Positions 23,001 through 38,000 of a stretch of DNA of 64,000 bases are shown piece by piece. The stretch covers positions 23,774,029-23,838,028 of the forward strand of contig NC_133933.1 of assembly GCF_031877795.1 (NCBI RefSeq), given 5' to 3'. A model generated the notes under the pieces. That model did no database searches, was not told the origin of the DNA, and saw nothing but the letters and a program-made list of their open reading frames with translations. The position numbers and the translations under genes were made by a program. Source of the stretch: Strix aluco. Lineage: Eukaryota; Chordata; Aves; Strigiformes; Strigidae. The first letter of the stretch is position 1. Each line of letters begins with the position of its first letter.

Positions 23001-26000
23001 GGGGCCAGTGCTTAGTCCAGGATAGAGGCTGTCATTTACACAGCAATTCTTCACCTGTTAGTGGGTGCTGGACTTGTTTCTCTCGAAATATGAATAATGG
23101 AGAGATGGCAAGACTGCAACCCAGTGCTGCAGCATCAGCAAGGTTTAGCTGTCCCACCCAAGACAACATGCAACCTGAGTGGCAGTGGCATCCCCTATAC
23201 CCTTCCCCTTATAGCTCATTTCAGCCATGGAAGTAAGGCAGGACTAGGTGCAACTACCTGATTTTCTTCTAGAAATAATGGTGTGTTAGACCAACATCTT
23301 AAAAGCTTGGGGTTTAGGCTAAAGTTTAATGAAACGGCTATTGACAACCTTTCTTTCCCTTCCCAGTATCCATACAGACTAAAGCCTACCCCTGCCAAAT
23401 ACAGTGCAAGGGGGCTACGGTGGATAGGTGGCTTTAACAGTCTGAGGGGGAAGAAGAGCAGGAGCAGTGGACAGCTTAGAAAACAGGAGGTTTGCTTGGT
23501 CCCAGGCAGCACCTCTTGGAACCGAATATCTGAATCCCACGTGTGCAGGCCAGGCGTAACAAGCACTGCTGCAAGTGGGGAACATTAATGATGAGCAAAC
23601 AGCTGGCGTCGAAGCGATCGTCTGCAAATGCCAGGTCTCGTGAAGAGTTGTGTGGGCAGGACCTGGGCAAGAACAGTGGGCACCAAAGGGTCGGAGAGCG
23701 AGAAGAGAAAGGGAAGGAGGAGGGAGTTGGAGGCAGAAAACGTGACAGAACCTAGATGTTGCCATGGAGAGTAGCTCATGAATTTTCCTCCGTGGCCTGC
23801 TATTAAAAATGCTTTGTTTAGCTTCTGCCAGTATGTTGTTTTTATTTTCCCCTTCCATATCGGAAGGACATTCAAAGTGAATTCTGGCTCTGTCTGGTCC
23901 TTTTGGCCTCACTACGGACAAAAATACACAGTTGCTTGACAAGTGAGAGCTGGTGCTTGCAATTCTTGTCTCTACATCATTTGTTCCAAGTTTCAAGTCT
24001 GCAGAAGGCAGGATGTATACACAATTAGCTTTCTGGTTTCCCTACGTACATGAAAAATGTCCAGCATGTCCTAAAGCATTATATGGCCATGACTGATCAC
24101 AACTGCTTCAGTACGTTGCTGTAGCTCCAGCACTGAGCTCTGCATCTGTTTGTTATTAGTAGGTGTGTGTCATGTGGTCAGAACAGACTTGACAATGTTT
24201 ATGTAGCATATACAGAAGACGGCCCACATGTAAGTAAGATAACACTGCTTTTGCATCAAAAATGAGGGTTTTTAATGCTTTAGAAAAAGTTAACTCTTCT
24301 GAAAATGCAGTTTTTTAACACGAACTTCAAAACTTGACTGCAACAAACTTTCACAGACTTCCAAGGCTAAAAATACATAGTGAAATCTTAAATTACATGG
24401 GGGGGCTGCATGAAGGTGAACTGACTTACTAAAGCTTTAATTATACACAGAGCCATCGGCATTATTTTTACTCTGTAGCACTGCAATGTTTTGAACACTT
24501 AAAAGCAGCGACCCATAAATAGTGAGATTGCAGTACAGCTTGTTCCACTGCCAGACATTCCACAATCCTTGGGTGAAGTTTTCCAATCCAGTCCTATGGT
24601 TTAATTCTGTTGACTTGATGCTTAAAACTAAGGGTATACTTTGAAGTATTTGAAATTGGAGAATTTCTGCTGAACGTTGATGCAGGGCCCTGCTGCATAA
24701 TTCACAGTGGTGGAGCAGACCTCAGATTTCTGCCAGGACTTGCTGTTGCTGAATTATTTTTGAAAGTTGTACCTGACTCCTGAACTAAACTAATTTTTTC
24801 CTTTCTTGTATAAAAGATGTGGTCCCAGAACTGCCACTGACACTTTGCATTATGCTTTAGGATAGTATGAACCACTGGAGAGAACTTGTAATTTCCCAGA
24901 AGTAAAGGGGGGGAAAATATTGCTACACAGAAACCTAGACAAAGGAAATGGGAAGGGTTCACCAAACAACACCTACCACCTACTGTCACAGAAAATTAAT
25001 AGCTTAAGATAAGCCCATCTACACCAGAAGTGTCATCTTTTGCCATACTTCCAAGATAACACACCACAAGGAGACATTCTTTGCCACTTATCACAGTATC
25101 TTAGCTGACACTCAGGTCAACTCTTGGAACACACCACCAATCTTTCGCTTACTCCCAGCTTTTTCCCGATGTTAATGTTAGTACCTCACTAACAGACATC
25201 TTCCTTCCCAACCTGTTCTGGCTCCTGCTTGGGTCACTTGAGAACCCCTGGCTGTCCAAGTTGCACCGTAGCTATGCACTACACCTGTCCTGCTGACTGT
25301 GGTGGTATAGAGAGATGCTTTTGCTGGATGTAAAGAAGTCATCCTTTGGGCACAGCAAGCAGTCTAGCAGCTTGAGCTCCTCATAGATTAATCTGGCTTG
25401 CTTCTAGCCCACAGCTAGACTGGCTTGGTTAAAGCTAATACAGTTCCCCAGTAGCACTCTGCAGTTTGTAAGGTAGACGCCTGCTATGAAGCAGACCACA
25501 GGCTGTCTGCATGTCACAGACGGGGAACAAAGAGCCAGGGAGGCTCAATGACATGTCCCTTGTTCTGCTGCTAGCCAGAGGCACCACTATGAAAAGACAC
25601 TGCAGCCTTGCTTCTGCTCGATGACTACTTTTCTTTGCTAATGGAATGAGGGGAGAATTTTAATTAATTTGCATCCTTATTAAGTATGCCAGCATTGAGA
25701 GAAATAATGTAACTGGCTTCCAACTATAACAACAAACATAAGGGAGAACAAAAGGCATGACCACTCTGCCCTAAGTGGATGTGTTCCTGCTGCTTTGTAA
25801 TTTTATCAGCAACTTAGAAGCTCTGTTTCACGGAAACAGCTCTACATGCTGGTTTCTCTCTACTGTCTCCTGTCACGCAAAACTCTCTGTATCTGTACTG
25901 TCTACTATTAAATCAGGTGCTTATTCCACCTCATGCTCCACTCCCCTCCCACCAGCCCGCCAGAAACACCAGCTTGGGTGCTTGGCCATGGCTCTTCTAG

Positions 26001-29000
26001 TCCCAGGCTGCTCTGCACTCATCTGCTGCAGGAGCTCAGGATCCAAGTGGCAGGGGAACCAAGGGGACAGAAACAACCTTCCACTACAATATCTCTTATT
26101 TTTAAGACTATGATCCTAATTTACAATTCTCAAGCACCACCAGAAGTCAATTTTGTTTTCTTGATATACATTCAGAAACAAACTTCGAGCCTTTCCATTT
26201 TATGCTGTTATTTGAAATAACTTGAAATAATTTGGATGTGGCTTTTCATCCAAACAAACCTGGAAGCTTCAAGAGCAGAATGTCTGGAGAGAGTCCCTCC
26301 TCATTTCAGAGTGGCCACAAAACCACCTGTAAGGAAAGCGTTTTGGCTTTCTGATACCTCCAGTTCCTAAAGGACCCTGGAAAGAAGAGCTGCATAACTG
26401 TGGAAAAGTAATGAGGAAAAGGCTATGGATTCCTAAGAGCTTTCACAAAGGCTCTTGCCAATTATACAGTGATGAACTGAAGTTTATTCTAAATTATCTG
26501 TACCAGGAACAGACAGCTCTTTCCTGTCGGACACGGAGCAGGAGGTGGGCAGGCGTGACCCTCCAGTCTTAACTTCCACACTGGTGTAAGGGCTCTTACT
26601 ACACTCAGTGTTTTACTGGGTGAAGCCAGTTCAAATACTCACTTGTTTTCCTGCCTCTGCCCTCTCACAGGTTAATTAAGTGCCATTAGTGCCCATCTCG
26701 TGGTGCTCTAATTGAGCAGAAGGAAAGCAGCAGGCTAAGGGCAGTGGAAGGGTCTCTCTCCCCTGCCCCGCCTGTCTGCATTCAGCCAAGCAGTTCAAGG
26801 TGAGGTCTGCAAGCTGCACTGCCTCGTCTGTCTTTCTGATCACTGCCTTGCAACGAATTTAGCCCTTTGAAGCTACCTAACCACATTTGCTCTGCTGGTG
26901 GAAGGACAGATTAACTACTTCTAAGACTCACTGAGCAGTGAATCTGAGCTTGCTGCAATACCCTGGAGTCCTTAACTGTGAAGACGAATCATGCTAATTA
27001 GGGACTACCAAGATGCAAGACAGAATTAATCTTATTAGAAAGTTAGATGGGGATGCAGAGCAATTAGAGGTTTTGCTACAGATCAGGACAGCTGAAATGG
27101 AAGTGTAATAAAGTGCGCCAGCCTCCAAAATCACACCAAAGCACGACCTATCTTTCAAGTAGTATAGGAATGTAAAACAAAACTGTGACATAAATGTTCA
27201 GAGATCTGAAGTGATAAGCATGCAGGAGACTAACGAAAAGACCTTTTTTAATCCAGAAAACTGAGTGCATGCATTTTATAAGCCAAAGCATCTCAAGCAG
27301 GAGGTGCAGTGCTGCACCCAGGAGTCTGGAATATGATTTGGGAGACCAGAATTCAGTCTTGGCATTACAGCTGCTTGCTAAATAATTCTGATGCTGTAAC
27401 TTTATTCTTGCAGTGCCAAAGTAACATTATTAAGGTGTTAACACCACTACTTTCAAGTGTCTTTTCTATTTAGATGGTCTTTGTCCCAGGAAATTTACCA
27501 TCTTTCATGTACCTAACATGACAGGGCTATACCTCTGTTATTCTGTTCAGTGCTACTGTAAGTCAAACAGTGACCAGATCGTGCTTTTAAAGGACAGTTG
27601 TCACAAAAGCGCTATTCTTTTTAAGTAAAGTGCTTTACCTTTCATCTACTAAAACCACTGTAAAGTTGCTGGTTTACTCATGTACATAACATATGAAATA
27701 TTTAGGAGATGATGCTTTGTACTCTAAGTTTGGCTTCAGTACCTTCAGGTGACTCAGACAACAAATAAAAATCTCATTTCGTGATAGTTTACCTAATGGA
27801 GAACATAAAGCTGTCTTTACCCTATTCAGCAAAACCATAGGGAACATTTTCTGCAGCTTCACTTGAATCCAATTCAACTGAAATTTCCCACACTAACATC
27901 CTTGAACAGCAGATTCAAACAAGACCAATTCTGTAGAAGAGCAATGTCGGATGAGTAAGACAAGGATCCACACAGAGCTGGGCTGCAACCAACCCACACT
28001 CTCTTTGGTGAGGAGGGCAGGAGCTGTTAACTGTAGAGGTGAAGTACAGGAGTCAGTCTCCACACGTGACCTGCTCTCTACAGTCTTGCTCCTACGGAGA
28101 AGATGGGGAGAAGATCTGGAGTCTTCCAGAGCTGTTTTTGCTTCCCAGGGAAAGACCCCAGGCAGACCAATAAAAGCAAGTATTTGTTGGCAGCAGAGAA
28201 ATGAGCTGTGGTACCTTATGCCTGACATTACCCCAATGGAGGCTCCATAAATAGAGCAGGCTGGAGTGACCCATGACTTCACAGATTCTGTGAATATGAG
28301 CACCAGCCAAAACAAATTAATTCAGCCCAGCTAGCATAGTTTACTAAAAAGATGATTCCTTATTAGTGTGGAGAAGATGTGGAGATTATGGAGGCTACTG
28401 CACTGTATCTGCATCAGCAGGTATCCCATGATATTGTGGACAAGGACCTGAGCAACCTGCTCTAGTTTAACCCACTTGGAGGAAGGATGAGATGACCTCC
28501 TGAAGTCTTCCAGCCTCAGCTATTCTATGATATTGCAGTAACTTTAACTACTCTACGCAAGGCTTAGTGGATCTGTTTTCCCAGAGCCATGTCCTTCTGC
28601 CACTACATGATTAACAGCTCTTGAACACAGGGCTCTCAAGATTTTTCAATTTATTTTTGAAGAGCTGTTCTGGTTCTTAAACATCAGGCGCAATTACTCT
28701 CATCGTAATCAGTACACCCAAGCAGAAAGCATGCTTGTGTGTTGCTGATCGTGCCAAAACAGGTGAACTCCAAGTCAACAGCCCCCACCTTTGACATTGC
28801 CCCCCTAAGCGCGTGCATGCTCCTATCAAACAGCTCAGCCAGCCTCTGAGGGGAGCTGCCTTTGTACTGAGGGAAAATAGCACTTTATATAGAAGTGCCT
28901 TCTTTCTTTAGAAGTAAAAGAAATATTGACTTGGATAAAATCATCATTCCTGCAAGGCCTAGCCCTTTTTTGTCCGAAAGCAAAACCAAGGGAAACACCA

Positions 29001-32000
29001 CAGCTTAGCTGAGCAGGTCAGAAACAGACAAATACTGGGTCCTGTTCAGGAGCTGGCTACACAAACAGCTACTGTCACTTGGCCAGCCAAGACATGTCCA
29101 GCAAGGCCTGGGCCTCTGCACAGCCATGTAAGTGGGCTTGCAGGATTCTACATGTGGTCTTTTCATCTGAATGCCCCCTGCACACCTCCATCTCTAGGAG
29201 TCGTTGCACTCCCAATTTGCAGAAAACAGCATCCGGTTTACAGTTATTTCCATTACACGACAGATTTTCCCTTTACCAAATAATTTCCAGAATCTGCTAT
29301 CTATCTACTGGTCAGTATTAGATAAAAATGCATATGCATTTGTTTGTAGATATCACAAAGAATCAAGTCCCCAACATCACAATACAGCAAGTAATTATTC
29401 TGAGTGAAAGATGAAAAGTAATACCCGTATTATACAATGACTCAAGCACAGCATTCTTCAGAGGTTAGAGAAAATTTACATGGAGTGAGATGTACCAAGG
29501 AAAGTGTTACACAAAGAGAAACTGGAAATGATCATAGTTTCATCTTGTCTGTTCTTTTTTTATTCTCATGTTGAATAGGTTACAATAAGGTTAGGGACAA
29601 CAGTAATGTGATTCAACTCACCTATGCAAGACTGCTGGAAGCACTTACCTAAATGTTAAAGGGTGCAGCTGAGATGAGATTCAGACTTAAATGTCCTCTC
29701 CTGCCTTACTGAGAAGCCATCAGACTGGGGGCAGGGGACTGACACTGACATTGCAACACAAGACTTTAAAACCTAAACAAAGACGTTGTTTCTCTGCTTC
29801 TGTATGTCCTCCAGTTCAACAAACTGGAATTCACTATGGTCAGTTCTTACCTAGTTTTCCATGGCATTTTCTAAACAGGGCTGTTTTTTGGGGGGTACCA
29901 ACCCTGCAGAGGAAAGAGAATTCACATTTTCTATTTGTGGGCCAGCCAGAGCCAGGATCTCCTTGTGGTATGCAATGTATGAACCCCAGAAGATTCTCCC
30001 TGTTGCAAAGAGCTCATACTGCAGTTCTTGAATATCCCCAAAGCTACTCCTGCCATAGCTTCTCAGGAACTCGTGTTATGTACTGTTCTCTCTCAAGAAT
30101 CTGTGGGTCTCTGGAGCAACTCAAAAAATCTCCATAACCTCCAACCCACTGAGGACCGACATATGTACCTTGCATGGCTCCCCTGGTTCAGGACTCTGGA
30201 GCAAGCAGCAAGGAAAGCAAAAGAACACATCTCCTTGGAAAGAAGGGGTGGGCGTAGAGGGAAAACACTTCTTGAAAGGGCAGGCTCAGCTGCGGGACCA
30301 TTCATCTAACCTTTACTCATTCCTATGTCGGCATTCTTTTCCTACTGCCAAAAAAGACATCTATATTGGGCCCAGATTCAGCTCTGACACAAATCCATTG
30401 ACTGCCATGGAGTTACACTGGGGATTAATTTGGCTCATCAGGTCTAACCTGATCTTGGCAGCAATTCAGAAGCGCAAACAGCAGAGAGAGAGTTCTTTTA
30501 AATAATAGTAACAGGCCATGGCAAACATTGTATGCCTGCTGTTCTGTGTAAGGCTGATGAATTAAATCCAAATGGGAACCTGAACAGGGCTAACATAAAT
30601 ATGCATCCATGCAATCTGAGCAGAATTAGAAATTGTAGAAAATTGATCCTATATGCATACCCTCACTTTCCTAACTTTTTAGCAAGTCTGTGGTGCTGTA
30701 CAATGAACAGGCTCTGCTCTGTACAGCAGCCAGTGTTGCTCTCCTTGCTCCCTACCTGAGGAGGACCACAGTGCCCAGTGATCCTGGTGAACTCTCCAGG
30801 CTCACCTTGTGCCCTGAAACTGTGCAGCTGGGAGCCTAGTTATCCAGCTCCCGTAACCCCACAGCTTCTAATAGCTGCTTATAATTTAAGCTCATTTCTG
30901 GCCTGGATTCACTGTATCAGCATTCACACCACCATGTGAATTCAATTTATGGGACTGCACAGCTGAAACTAAGGTAAGAATGACATTTTACCCCACTACA
31001 GAAAAAGGCCTCTTGTAAGTCTCCTACATTGACCCTAATCACCTTCCTCCCTCCCTTTGCCCTGTAAATGCTGCAACGTTACCTCAATTTTGTCCTCTTT
31101 TACAAATGAGGCTTCTGTGCCCTTTGTTGAAACTGTTCTCACTAAGGTCTGCAAAAAGTCTGGGCAAGCGTCAAGACCTCTGCTCCATCTGCAGTATTTC
31201 TGTCTCCTGAGCTGCTCTGGAGCCTCTTAGGCTCTTTGACATCTTGCCATCTGCCTTCTTTCTCTCTCTTACCATGTCCTCGACATTTCTCACTCATTAC
31301 CATCTTTCTCTTCCTATTTCGCAGAGGCACAGACTGAGCCTTTGCAATTCCCTTCCCCCTGTTTTCTGTTCCCTCCATACCATGTCTTCTTTAAACTTCA
31401 TCTGCACACAAGCCTTCGTGTGCCATCTCCATCTCTATGCCAGTGACTCAAACTCCTGCGTCTCTTTAGGGCGCTTCTCCCACATCCTGCCCAGTCTTTC
31501 TGGTATCTCTGCTTGAACATCCTCTTGTCTATAACTTGCAGACGGCAAAGTCAAACTCCATTTCCCTGCATAGTGAATGTTTCTCACTGATGACACCAAC
31601 CACCAGCTTTCCATCAATCAGGTTCACAAGTGAAGAGAAAAGGAGGAGAATTATGTATCCAATTCCGCCCTCTCCTTTTTCCACACATTCAGGTCACCCT
31701 AAATACTATTCCTTTTTCTCTCTCACATCATCAAGTTCAATGTTTTTCTTTCCTTACACTCACTTCAATCACTATAGCCTACTCTCCAGCCACAGTTTTC
31801 CACGCACCATATCAAATGTTTTCCACTCTAAGACTTTACTTTTGGAGCTGATGAACATCTGTTGCTGTTATTATTTATATATCCTGCAACATAAAACCCT
31901 TACCCTTGAATTAAGGATCTGTTGTACTTCCTGTGGGACACAGAGTAACTTGTTGCAACAATTCATTTCTGTAATTAACAAATATCCTCATCCATATTAG

Positions 32001-35000
32001 TCATTTACAAAGGTGAAGTCAGTTAAACCACTGTTGTGTGATTTTTTTTTTTTTATTATTATTATTTTTTATTTTTCTAAGACTAATGAATAGGTCAGAT
32101 ACTTTTCTTACATGTAGGTATCTGCAGTTCTAACCATCAAAGTGACAGAAAGCTATACTTTCTCCTGCCCAAAGTTAATGAGTAGTGGTGGAAACCAAGC
32201 TGTTCAATTAACAAACTGTGGTGAGTCCATGCTTCCCCCCCGCCCCTTAAAGCATGAGCTACGCTACCATGTGCTCTCTGAAAGAGTTATATACCACAAT
32301 GTTCTCTTCCTACTTAGGAATTCCTTACTCTTCTATGCTAATCCCTACCGGTGCCTAAAGTGTGTTTCTACAGTCATTAGAGCTTCCTACACTTAAGCAT
32401 TAAATAACCCCACATTTCCAGCTAAAATAATTCATTTTTCTTCTATTTTAGTGATTTAAAATGTAGCATTTTTTCTTCCCTCACATCTTGCAAAATTTCT
32501 AGTACAGTATTGTACAAAAGCAATGGTCTGACGCATTAGAGCTATTCTGCCATCTTTTATTGTGGCTGCAATGAAAAAAAATAAGCATGTATTTTTAGCT
32601 GTGCTAAACAGAACAATCTGATAGCAGAAGCCTGTTATTGTAATTCAAAGGAACATTTGTTTAACCAGATGCAGTCATGAAAAATTACCTTAAATTTTAC
32701 AATTAGTATTTTCTAGAGAAGAATGTCTGTTCCATGTAAAATCCAAGTACGTCAATGCATTAGGACCACATCACAAAGCAGCTGCACCTTACTAAACTTT
32801 CCTCGGAGACAGATTGGAACAGGACCACCAACACTCTGGGGCATCAGAGCCAGCCACAGCAAAAAAAAAAAAAAAATCTCTATCTCAGATACTAGGGCAA
32901 TCAGGACAGTGCAATAATTGAAGCAGAAGAGCCTAATGTAGGATGTCAAGTCCATAATGATTACATTGTGCTCTACAAATGGAACCACTGTCCTATGGCA
33001 GCTCCTTGCAGGGAAAGGCAGTAGCAAGTTGGCACACAGGACAGCAGGGGAGAAGGGAAGTTTAGGCTCAAGATCCACGGATAGAATTACGTAATGAGAA
33101 GTTCCTAAGGGTTGTACAGACTTAGTTCTCATCCAGAAAGTACTCCTCATGTAGAAAAGGAATTTCTGCACACAGTAAAAGCACTGGGTACTTGTGTCTG
33201 GGCTGAGCAAAATCAGAATCATGGGTGGGCCTGGGGTGTACGTGGAGCAAGCTAGCCTAAATGCATGATTTGTGAAAGAGCACTAAGCCCAGAGTGAGCT
33301 CAAGGCTGCAGAGCTGTCCTGGCAGTTCCTACTGTATTCCCCTGCAAGAAATTAGAGGCAGCCCAGGACTCGGAAATCTTTGCATTCACCTTTGCCTCTT
33401 GCTTTGTACTCTTCTCAACTGTTGCAAAAGGCCTGAGTATTTCAGGCCCAACACTCAGATCACCCCGCCCTTTCCAGAAACTCTCAAAACCAACTTGTTC
33501 CTGCAGAGATAGAATGAATATTGCTGTCTAAGCTCCCCAGTAACTCTGTCTCTGCTCTTCGAGGGAACTAGGCAAACATGAGCTGCCGTCAGGATTGTGT
33601 TTGGTCTTTTGGCTGAATGTTTGGAAAGTAGAATGATGCTTTGCACAAAGCCCACCATGCCTTACCTGAGAGATGGTGTGGCTGGCAGCAGGATGCTTCA
33701 AACCAATGCATGTGCTAGTAGCTATGGGTCATGTGGAACTAGCTCTTCTTTTTGACCATCTGACAAAAAGCAAGGCCAGATTTGGGGGGGGGATGAGAGT
33801 GGGAGAGGACTGGACCGAGTAAGACAGTGTGATCAACTCCCCTCACTACTAATTAAACTAATACCGATCAAAATACAAGGCTACTACAATACCAGGATGC
33901 AATTACAACTTGTGGGTTAGCAAGTCCCTAGATCGCAGGATACTTTAAGGAAGAAAGGAGTATCAGGAGAAAGTGCTGGCACACTTGCTGACACATTGGC
34001 TGGCTGTACAAAGCAGAACCTGTCTGGTGCTGTGGGGAAGTTCAGTCTCATCATTGCTAGCTGAATGACAAATCGTACAAGACGGGGATAGTCTGCACCA
34101 GGCATGGGATCCATGTGAAATATCACATTTCTAGATCCGGGATTAAGGCAATACAAGTCTATTGGAAAAGTGCTTTTTATCTTCCAGTTAGTGAAGATTA
34201 ACAGCTGAGCCAAACTGCTGAGCAGGGAGAGAACATGAACATAGTTCTTATCCTTCTCAAATGTCTGGCCTTAAACTATTTATAATCCTTCGATATTTTT
34301 TAACATAGGCAAATAACTGCATATATTTTTCTACTTATTCTGTTACTTCTCTCCTAATGTCCATACTGACCAACAGAAGCACTTCCTCTAGTTCTCTGTA
34401 TTTTAGCATTTCATAAGTACTAATGATTCCCCAGTGCATGTTTGTGTAATTATGTATGCTAGCATTCTCTACCTTCTGTTGAAGAACAAAAGAAGGAAGG
34501 TAAAGAAGCTAAAGCACAGACTTTTGAAAACACTTAGGCACCTAATTCCCACCAAAACCAAGGAATTCCAGGCTAAATCATACCTGAGGCCATAGTGAAT
34601 GAGCTGTGAGGTTACTTGATCAAATTCTGGCTTTCCTATTTGAGCCTCACTGCCCTCTAATGCTTTTGGTGATAATGAAAGTGAAACATACAGATTAGGA
34701 TTATGAGTATGTACCAGAAATTGAGGATACTACAGGGTATTAAAGAATGTTTGTCTGAAAAGTCTGTTTCCTGTGCTGTCATAGTTCAATTGCTTCCTGT
34801 TTAAGCAGTGCTAATGGTACATTTTTTATGCCTCGAGGAGACCAGAACTGGTCCAATAGCATACTATCAAGTGCTCATGCCGTGCAACTATACGAGGACC
34901 TAAAGGCAGAAGAGGACCAGCTGTCAGGCAATTAATCTTTTTCTAGTATAGGCTATAAGGCCGTATCAGTCAACAGAAGGGAACATGTATCTGTGCCACA

Positions 35001-38000
35001 ACAGATTCAGTGCAAAGTCTTACCAAAGCTTTCGGAATCTTAAATTTAGCTTACTTTAATCATGGCTTTGCACTGAGGTACTAATGTTTTCATCTGCCAT
35101 CTCTTGATGTGAGGTGGCTATCTCCAGCCAGGGCATAGAACAGACACTGTTACTTCAGAAGTAACTGCTTAAGCTGCCACAATCGAGTTTGTGATGGAGT
35201 TGTCAATGCCCCACAAGTCAGAAGAAGAGTGAGAAGGGAAACCTTTCTACATTAGTCATCATAACCGGAGACTACTGCCAGGCATCATCCTGGCTGGCTG
35301 GGGTAAAGCGAGGAGAGGCAGTGGCCAGTTCCCAAGATTCATCTGCTCTCATCTGTCAGCCCCATTAGTAAATATAACAGCTCTCAATGCTGGATAGTGA
35401 GAAACAATTAACAAATTAAAGCACTACCTCCTCCCCCTTGTTTTCCCCTTGCCCTCGAGTTCAACTTCACTCTTTCATTCCTGAGCGGTGCAGGATGGAT
35501 GAGGAATGGGGGGGGGGCGTGTTGATCGTTCCATGGGCTGCAGTCCTTAGGGACAAATCTGCTCTACTATGGGCTCCCCACAAGTTGCAGTTGTGTCAGG
35601 AGTACCTGTTCCAGCACAGGCTCTCCATGCGGCCACCAACACCCAATACACATACACTTTGGGAAAGAGCTAGCAAAAAGCTATGCGGAAGGGCAACAAT
35701 AGTAATTACAGAAATTAAAGGTTTTTATGTGAGGACTCATGAGAAAGATTAGGAGGTCTAAGCTTCAAAAATATACAAATTACATGAGACATGGTAGATG
35801 TATATGCATTAGGAAACAGCATGGAGGTCAGACCTACTTATGAGTTCTTGTAAGGACAACATGAGATCCAAAAAGATGTGTGGGCAATGCAGGATGTATT
35901 TTGAAACTATTAAAGCAAATGCCTTGTTTTGCAAAATGGTTAATGGGTAGCTTTCATCTGACCTAACTTCAGATATCTGTAAAGGAGGCGTCTTGATCTG
36001 AGCCAGTTACCCTTTGCAGTCAAAAAAATAAAAGGAGATGGAGGCCCCCAGAGGGTGTGATTCACTTAACCTATTTTAAAGAAGAGATGAGTCACATGCT
36101 GGTAGTGCCTAATTCCTCCCCACAGATTATAATGGCAACCAACTCAGATGCACAGGTAGATGAATCCCATCTAGTATGTCCAATAAAAAGAACATCTGGT
36201 ATTAAGCTATTTTGACTAAATCCTACTAAATTACCTCCTGCTTTGGTGTATCAGCTAGCTAATCAGCTCCTTTAGGAGGAGCTTTTGCTACAGGCAGGTT
36301 ATTGCATTCAACTTTGTTCATTACGGATCTTCCTCTGAAGCATCTAGTACAGGATACAGTATGAGGTACAACAGAGCAAGGACTTCGTTCTGCAGGACTC
36401 CTATGCCCTCAGTGTAGAATACAACTATGTTATTATGGATACAGAGGGAAGATGGGACCTAATTGTTTATGGTATCCCTAGAATACCAATTTTTAAATGT
36501 TATTTTTGCAATTCTTCCCTGTTGAGAAAGAGAAGTAAAAACGAGTTCTTTGTTCTGATCATTACAGTTTATCAAAATGACCTTGGTCATTGCCTGAAGG
36601 CTTTGCAATGCTGATTAAATGCTCCTGCAACAGCAGGAAGACATCTAAATGTGATCTTTCTAGCTCCTTTCATATTGCCTTTCTTCTTGAGGGTATCTTT
36701 TTCCAACATGACAGTGTTTGCAGGGCTCAGATGAGCCCTGTTGCTAAGAAACAAGTCCCAACTGTGCCTTTGAAACTCTGCCTTTAAACATACAACTCAA
36801 GGAAATATTTTTCTTTTCATTACACTGTATTGTGTGTTTTTATTAAGATTTCTTTTAATGCAGATCTGACTCTTGGGGTTACATTTCTATCATAGCCTTC
36901 TGAGATAGAACGCATTCTTCTTCCATTGACTGTACAGTGCCATGGTCACCTACACAGTTGTATAAATAATATATTTTAAAATACTACATTTTAAGGTCAC
37001 AGTAAGGCCCTATTTTGCACGCAATTGTGTTGTAAACAAGAAGGAATACAGTGGAGCTTACTGCAAATTTCTGTTAATGTTAAACTACAAAGCACAGTAC
37101 AAATCAGTGTTCTTTCACATGACAACTCTAGGGTGCATCTGTGCTTGCTTGACTTTGGGGTTTGGGTTTTTTGTCATGTAGTAACTAAAGCACACTGAAG
37201 TCCCCCTTGTCTCTACAAGATAGTGTGAAGCTTTCATAGGCATAAAGTGAATTACAGGATCATGTGAGGGAGTAACCAGCATATGCGAACTACAAACTGC
37301 CTTGTCCATCCTACATATTTATTTGCGTTTTCACTAACGTGTGGCACAGACAACACCTTGCTTCCTGACAAACACAAAGTCCAAGAGCAATGGAACTGGT
37401 CATTAAAAACAGCTTCCTTGGAAGAGATTAATGGAAGCTAAAGTATGGTTGCGTGATTTGAGGCACTGAATTGCAAGAAGTCTGTGTAGATTCTCTTGCC
37501 AGTTCTGCCATCAAATTCCTTGACAATCTTCAGCAGGTTATTTTCTCCAGCTTCTCCATTCAGACTGCAAAGAGTTCAAGCATGTGACGCAACCCTTCCT
37601 TCATATTTCTGTATCATAACAGGACTTAAGTGTAGTCTGCACTTCACAGTGCTACTGAATAATGCGGTAAAACCCTGCTCAACTACCTACTTGGCACTTC
37701 TCATTCCAGTAAATAGTGGACTTCTCAGGAAGGACTTAAATCACAGTCATTGGAATAAGGCCTCATGTAATTTAGGTATCATTCTTCACAAACACAAAAG
37801 AACATTTACTAGTGCATGATGAAGTGTCATAAATATTTAAAACAAAACCACATTTGTAAGAGAGAAAGCAGAATAAGTTTTGTGATGCAACAGCCTCAGA
37901 TTTTTAGCTTTGGTTGCTGGCTAATTTGGGAAATAAACTGCAATTTAGGAAGAGTCTTCTCTGGTTTTAACATTTAAGAGCTCAGTTCTGCAATTTTTCC

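Larger units (their letters stand above)
16874..28436 (-). other. STUM: STUM intron 1, 3' third
   Basis: The intron runs from the acceptor of exon 2 upward. The stretch is mostly unique noncoding DNA. It contains the 20-bp triplication at 17,725-17,784 and the (GGA)n tract at 19,766-19,820. AT-rich blocks with many TAAT words lie near 19,290-19,560 and 25,630-25,740. The open frames here (up to 193 residues at 23,415-23,996, minus) have no recognisable domain, no splice context that I could confirm, and heavy overlap with frames on the other strand. I treat them as chance. Confidence 0.7.

Noticed and set aside
33294..33512. 72-residue plus-strand frame ending [14 protein letters not shown], resembling a LINE C-terminus
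   Set aside because: Only the last dozen residues have a vague likeness, which is not enough to call an element.
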